From NCBI GenBank assembly GCA_009927255.1, contig RFNJ01000116.1, forward strand, positions 1-16,378: a DNA stretch of 16,378 nt, in the 5' to 3' direction. Below are positions 13,583 to 16,378 of the stretch, piece by piece (position 1 is the stretch's first letter; every line of letters starts with the position of its first letter). The DNA comes from Pseudomonadota bacterium (GTDB lineage: Bacteria; Pseudomonadota; Alphaproteobacteria; UBA2136; UBA6156). The notes below the pieces were generated by a model that searched no databases, was not told the origin of the DNA, and was given only the letters and a program-made list of their open reading frames with translations. Position numbers and translations under genes: made by a program.

Positions 13583-14578
13583 ATGGAGCATAAAAAGCAA
13601 AACCGTCATTTCTCCAGCCATATTTTCATGTCCACCGCAATTGCGGCAATTTTGCTACAAAGCGGCTGCCAAACCATGCCACAACAGCCGATGAATTCTA
13701 ATTATTACAATAACAACAACCATAGCATAAATGCCCAAGCCATGAATCAGGGCCAAATGCAGCAAAGCCAAATGAACCAAGGGCAGTACCAACCCTACGG
13801 CTATCAGCCCGACTACCAAAACCTCGCCCCTGCCGCCGGCCCACTGCCCATGGCCCAAGCCCCCGCCTACGCCGCCCCTGCCAGCAATGGCGCTGCCGAA
13901 GCCGCCCTCATCGGCCTGCGCGACAGGCTCGAACGGGTGGAAAAAGCCATGCTGAGGCTCGATAAACGCATGCAACTGGTTGAAAAAAATGAGCTCAACC
14001 GCATCAACGGCAGTACCACCCCCGCCTACCAATTCGGCCAAGTGGAACCAGCCGCGCAACAGGCCGCCGCCACCGCCCCTGCCGCCTCCACCCCGTCCGA
14101 AGAGCAAATCGCCATGCAGGCGCTGAACATCGGCCCCGCCGACGCCACCCCCCAAGGCTTCCGCAATGTCGGCACCGAAGACGACGGCACCATCCGCTCC
14201 GCCCTCCAAGCCGCACCGCGCAGCTTGGGCGGCACCCAAATGGCCTCGCTGGCCGATAGCGCCGCCGTCCGCAGCACCAGCACCGCCCAAGCCGCCAGCG
14301 ATGTTGCGGTCTGGACCGTCCGCTACGAACCCGGCAAAGTCTGGCCAGATAGGGCTCAACTCCCCGCCAGCCGCGATGTCGTCAGCGCCCTGCGCACCAG
14401 CAAAGTCGTCACCCTCTTCGCCCGCGGCGCCAACCCACAAGATAAAAACTTCCGCGAACGCGTCAAAGCCCTCAGCCGCTACCTCGCCAAAGTCAGCAGC
14501 CAAGAAAACGTCCCCATCGCCGCCATGCCCTCCCCACAACTGGACGGCGAAACCATCGAAATCCTCGCCACTCATTAA
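13583..14578 (+). CDS. Coiled-coil outer-membrane lipoprotein, T4SS-associated
   Basis: This is a 331-residue exported protein. The N terminus (basic 4-9, hydrophobic FMSTAIAAILLQSGC) ends at Cys29, a probable lipidation site, although Gln rather than Leu is at -3. Residues 33-80 are Asn/Gln/Met/Tyr-rich and probably unstructured. Residues 109-141 (LIGLRDRLERVEKAMLRLDKRMQLVEK, split here) form a short heptad coiled coil. A Pro/Ala linker follows. The last 90 residues (about 238-331) look folded, with VAVWTVRYEPGKVW, VVTLFARGANPQDKNFRERVKALSRYL and a final ETIEIL strand. That block weakly recalls an OmpA-type domain but lacks its key residues. AAGGGG lies seven bases before the ATG. Position suggests an outer-membrane part of the secretion channel, comparable in role to TraV or DotC/DotD lipoproteins, without visible homology to them. 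Confidence 0.72.
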   Translation: MEHKKQNRHFSSHIFMSTAIAAILLQSGCQTMPQQPMNSNYYNNNNHSINAQAMNQGQMQQSQMNQGQYQPYGYQPDYQNLAPAAGPLPMAQAPAYAAPASNGAAEAALIGLRDRLERVEKAMLRLDKRMQLVEKNELNRINGSTTPAYQFGQVEPAAQQAAATAPAASTPSEEQIAMQALNIGPADATPQGFRNVGTEDDGTIRSALQAAPRSLGGTQMASLADSAAVRSTSTAQAASDVAVWTVRYEPGKVWPDRAQLPASRDVVSALRTSKVVTLFARGANPQDKNFRERVKALSRYLAKVSSQENVPIAAMPSPQLDGETIEILATH

Positions 14579-14994
14579 CCCAAGTTACGGCCCATAAAGC
14601 ACCAAGTGTGGGTCGCCCGTCCTCGAATGGCCTGTACAAAATAAGCCTAAGCAAAACGCTCTCGGCCATTCGGGGACCCACCAACGTCCTCGCTTCGTCC
14701 CCACCATAAGCGCAAATCGCAGGTCTACCGCTCTAAAATCCTATCATCCTAAAATCCTACCAACCTTACTTGTCAAAAAAAGCCACACCCCAAAATGCCC
14801 AAACCATAATCACTTCATCAAGATAAAAAGTCAATAAATGCTCACTCTTTAATCAGCAGGCATTCACCCCCTTGTAAAAGCCACACCTGCCACCTATCCT
14901 CCTACTGTGTGTAGCAATCGTGCAAATACACACAACTGCAAACTGGGCCGGCCCCGCCGGAAACGATAAACGAACCACAGAAAGCTACCTAACC
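14579..14994. other. Intergenic region with repeat B3
   Basis: The region contains repeat B3 (14619-14677) and its conserved flank to CGCTTCGTCC at 14691-14700. CTAAAATCCTA is tandemly repeated around 14731-14759. About 230 bases of A/C-rich sequence then lead to the next gene, with GGGCCGGCCCCGCCGG near 14945 able to form a small hairpin. An in-frame ATG at 14920 would add 25 polar residues to the next protein and has no ribosome site. Confidence 0.55.
14619..14677 (+). repeat. Family B hairpin repeat, copy B3
   Basis: GTCCTCGAATGGCC (14619-14632) pairs with GGCCATTCGGGGAC (14664-14677), arms identical to copy B2, with a 31-base loop of different sequence. TGGGT (14609-14613) and ACCCA (14676-14680) offer an alternative outer pairing. 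The tail CCACCAACGTCCTCGCTTCGTCC (split; 14679-14700) matches B2 almost exactly. Confidence 0.85.
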
Positions 14995-15609
14995 ATGAGC
15001 GAAAACACCTCCGTCGCCCCCCAAATCAACGGCAGCTCCACCGCCAACGGTAACGATAACTCCTTCGAAACCGCCCTCGGCGCCGTCCTCAACAAGCACT
15101 TGTCCAAAGGCAACCCCCAATTCCGCGCCCGCCTGCTCAACCAAATGGTGCAGCTCGCCCGCCACGGCAACTTTGCCGAAACCTTCATCCGTACCACGCC
15201 AGAAGGGACGGACATGGTCAACTTCGCCCGCCTCTGGGAATATGTGCTGGTGCAAGCCGATAGGCAAACCCGCGGCTACGTCGCCAAAACCAACCGCGTA
15301 GAGTTCGAGCAAACCCGCCAAGACTTCGAAGCCTGTATCGATTTCATGGTCGCCAAGCTGCAATCCGCCAGCCAGCGCCACAAGCTGGATTTGTCCGGCA
15401 CCAACTTCATCAGCCGCGTCGCCCAGCGCTACGGCATCGCCGAGAAAGTCCGCAAAGGCCCCGCCGCTCCAGCAGCAGCCCCCAAGGCCGAAGCCAAAGC
15501 CAGCAAGCGTGAAGAACCCGTCGAACAACCCATGACTGAACCCGCCCCCCGCCCCAAGCGCGTCACCAAGGAAAAAAAGGCCGACCTCCCCGACATCGAC
15601 GCCCTCTAA
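14995..15609 (+). CDS. Cytoplasmic helical protein with charged Ala/Pro/Lys tail, 204 aa, unknown
   Basis: I do not recognise the family. The chosen ATG at 14995 gives MSENTSVAPQ. A longer frame from 14920 lacks support. Residues 1-22 are polar and low in complexity. Residues 23-150 are a mostly helical domain (FETALGAVLNKHLSK, FRARLLNQMVQLARHGNFAETFI, FARLWEYVLVQADRQTRGYV, FEACIDFMVAKLQSASQRHKL). Residues 154-204 form an Ala/Pro/Lys/Glu tail ending in the acidic motif DLPDIDAL. There is no signal or membrane helix and one cysteine (Cys114). A disordered charged tail with an acidic end is a pattern seen in secretion chaperones, adaptors and some substrates, so a link to the coupling ATPase is conceivable but unproven. 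The ribosome site is weak (AGAAAG). Repeat A3 follows 26 bases after the stop. Confidence 0.68.
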   Translation: MSENTSVAPQINGSSTANGNDNSFETALGAVLNKHLSKGNPQFRARLLNQMVQLARHGNFAETFIRTTPEGTDMVNFARLWEYVLVQADRQTRGYVAKTNRVEFEQTRQDFEACIDFMVAKLQSASQRHKLDLSGTNFISRVAQRYGIAEKVRKGPAAPAAAPKAEAKASKREEPVEQPMTEPAPRPKRVTKEKKADLPDIDAL

Positions 15610-15634
15610 GCTTATTTCTTAGAGTAGCACCTGT

Positions 15635-15700
15635 CCCCGGAAGCTGGTTGGGCCGATTTTTTTCTATCAAAAAATCGGGGTGCCCAACCGCTATCCGGGG
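15635..15700 (+). repeat. Family A nested palindromic repeat, copy A3
   Basis: The outer stem pairs CCCCGGA (15635-15641) with TCCGGGG (15694-15700). The middle stem pairs GGTTGGGC (15646-15653) with GCCCAACC (15682-15689). The inner stem pairs CGATTTTTT (15654-15662) with AAAAAATCG (15669-15677), and the bulge is GGGT (15678-15681). All stems are perfect, and their sequences differ from A2 and A4. Confidence 0.88.
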
Positions 15701-15751
15701 CCGCGTGGTTACAGAGTTCGTTGCCTAATTTCTGATAAAGCACGAAGGGGT

Positions 15752-15812
15752 TAAGGGGCGAAGCCCCTTACGGCCCCATGGGCCGTCATCCCAGCGCAGG
15801 CTGGGATCCAGC
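15752..15812. repeat. Cluster of three adjacent short hairpins
   Basis: TAAGGGGC-gaa-GCCCCTTA (15752-15770) is followed by CGGCCC-cat-GGGCCG (15771-15785) and ATCCCAGC-gcag-GCTGGGAT (15788-15807). The last, in the context GTCATCCCAGC...GCTGGGATCCAGC, matches a short palindrome type that is scattered through many proteobacterial genomes. All stems are perfect. Confidence 0.75.
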
Positions 15813-15916
15813 TTTTCTGTAATCACCACTAAGTAGTTACTCATAATAAACATAGGCCCTAGCAAAAAGCCCCCCAATCCGCTATAAAAGCACCAATATA
15901 AGCAGGAGGAACCCCC

Positions 15917-16264
15917 ATGGCCGATAAAACCGCCGGAGATATGCTCTACACCGCCTTCAGTTTTGCGCTGTTGGTCGGCGCCTGTGTGTGGATTGGCGCC
16001 ATCCTCGCCACCCGCGGCGAAGAACGCCTGGTGCAAGCCTGCCGTCCCGTTGAATTCACCACCACCGCCTTCGCCCAAACCGTCGCCACCCTGGTCGGCG
16101 GCAAACCCCAATGGGTGCTCTACACCGAACGTAGCTTCATGACTGGCTGCTACTACTTCTTCGGCATCATCTTCTCCCCCAAAGGCCAAACCATCGGCGC
16201 CGAAGCCCCGAAAGACACCAACCCCAACTCAGCCGGAGGCATCTACAACGCCCGCGACTACTAG
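15917..16264 (+). CDS. One-helix membrane protein, 115 aa, T4SS-cluster associated, unknown
   Basis: I do not recognise the family. AGGAGG lies seven bases before the ATG, the strongest ribosome site in the plus-strand cluster. One transmembrane helix lies at about 12-31 (AFSFALLVGACVWIGAIL), preceded by a short polar start, so the remaining 84 residues may face the periplasm. That part contains Cys42 and Cys78 (QACRPVEF, MTGCYYFFGIIF), which could pair, and ends in a polar tail NPNSAGGIYNARDY. A hydrophobic aromatic patch at 78-87 may touch the membrane. It stands alone between repeats A3 and A4. Its C-biased composition matches the T4SS genes, and membership in the same system is inferred from position. 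Confidence 0.68.
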   Translation: MADKTAGDMLYTAFSFALLVGACVWIGAILATRGEERLVQACRPVEFTTTAFAQTVATLVGGKPQWVLYTERSFMTGCYYFFGIIFSPKGQTIGAEAPKDTNPNSAGGIYNARDY

Positions 16265-16297
16265 AGACAAGGGTAATTCCACCCAACTCTCTACTCC

Positions 16298-16365
16298 GTG
16301 CCGGAAGGATGATGGGCCGAAATTGCCACTACGCAATTTCGGGGTGCCCATCACCTATCCGGCAC
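16298..16365 (+). repeat. Family A nested palindromic repeat, copy A4
   Basis: The outer stem pairs GTGCCGGA (16298-16305) with TCCGGCAC (16358-16365). The middle stem pairs TGATGGGC (16310-16317) with GCCCATCA (16346-16353). The inner stem pairs CGAAATTGC (16318-16326) with GCAATTTCG (16333-16341) around cactac, and the bulge is GGGT (16342-16345). It is the most complete copy, and its 3' flank CACCACCCGTGTCGCC repeats that of A1. Confidence 0.9.
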
Positions 16366-16378
16366 CACCCGTGTCGCC

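Larger units (their letters stand above)
15610..15916. other. Intergenic region filled with repeat A3 and three hairpins
   Basis: Repeat A3 occupies 15635-15700. Three compact hairpins follow at 15752-15807. The motif TAAGTAGTTAC (15830-15840) is shared with 6069-6079 upstream of rph. A long minus-strand frame over 15725-16189 is a shadow of the next gene and the hairpins. The promoter of the 115-aa protein gene is probably in 15841-15900, but no clear boxes can be named. Confidence 0.6.

Noticed and set aside
13655..14575. 306-aa minus frame opposite the lipoprotein gene
   Set aside because: It is a Gly/Val/Ala-rich shadow of a + gene with a signal peptide and ribosome site.
15635..15700. 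Family A copies as ordinary Rho-independent terminators
   Set aside because: No U tract follows the outer stem, and the three-stem layout with a fixed bulge is far larger than a terminator.
15725..16189. 154-aa minus frame over the hairpin cluster and the 115-aa gene
   Set aside because: It overlaps perfect hairpins and a + gene with an AGGAGG site. Composition is that of a shadow.
1..16378. CRISPR array
   Set aside because: Repeats are few, far apart and internally palindromic over their whole length. There are no regular spacers and no cas genes.

Overview
The window reads as a chromosomal segment of an alphaproteobacterium whose genus I cannot name. The minus strand carries rph, rdgB and hemW in the order usual for alphaproteobacteria, and a YggT protein and a divergent SecB-like chaperone lie nearby. 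TGA is used as an ordinary stop, so the standard bacterial code applies. The + strand is rich in C and A and poor in G whichever strand is coding. This points to strong replication-linked skew with + as the lagging strand. Minus-strand proteins are therefore rich in Gly, Val and Ala, and plus-strand proteins in Pro, Thr, Gln and Asn.

Layout. Positions 1-1289 hold the end of a nested palindromic repeat, a small secreted protein (239-520) and about 0.7 kb of gene-free DNA. Positions 1290-5959 (minus) hold hemW, tRNA-Leu(CAG), rdgB, a histidine phosphatase, a NIF3/YqfO-type PII-like protein and rph. tRNA-Gln(TTG) lies on +, and beside it are two tandem copies of a three-hairpin element whose stems show compensatory changes. 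Positions 6268-7835 hold bcp (minus), a SecB-like gene (+) and a YggT gene (minus), the last two convergent and each with a clear terminator.

Positions 7928-16264 are mostly plus-strand genes that look like part of an F-type-like type IV secretion or conjugation apparatus. They are a TraU-like cysteine-rich secreted protein, a TraF-like thioredoxin-fold protein, a small two-helix membrane protein followed in the same frame by a soluble VirD4/TraD-type coupling ATPase (a split coupling protein separated by tandem TGA-TAG stops), a small membrane protein, a coiled-coil lipoprotein, a 204-aa cytoplasmic protein and a 115-aa one-helix membrane protein. One unrelated-looking ORF (10628-11044, minus) interrupts the set. 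No relaxase, VirB4/TraC ATPase, pilin or integrase is visible, so the cluster is partial here and its output (DNA or protein) is open.

The most unusual feature is a set of structured repeats. Family A (1-66, 2554-2628, 15635-15700, 16298-16365) has three nested stems and a fixed GGGT-type bulge, with stem sequences that differ but stay paired, and all copies have the same orientation. Family B (partial at 75-115; complete at 13037-13096 and 14619-14677) has identical 14-bp stem arms around a variable loop of about 31-32 nt. In the secretion region each of the last gene blocks is followed by one of these elements.
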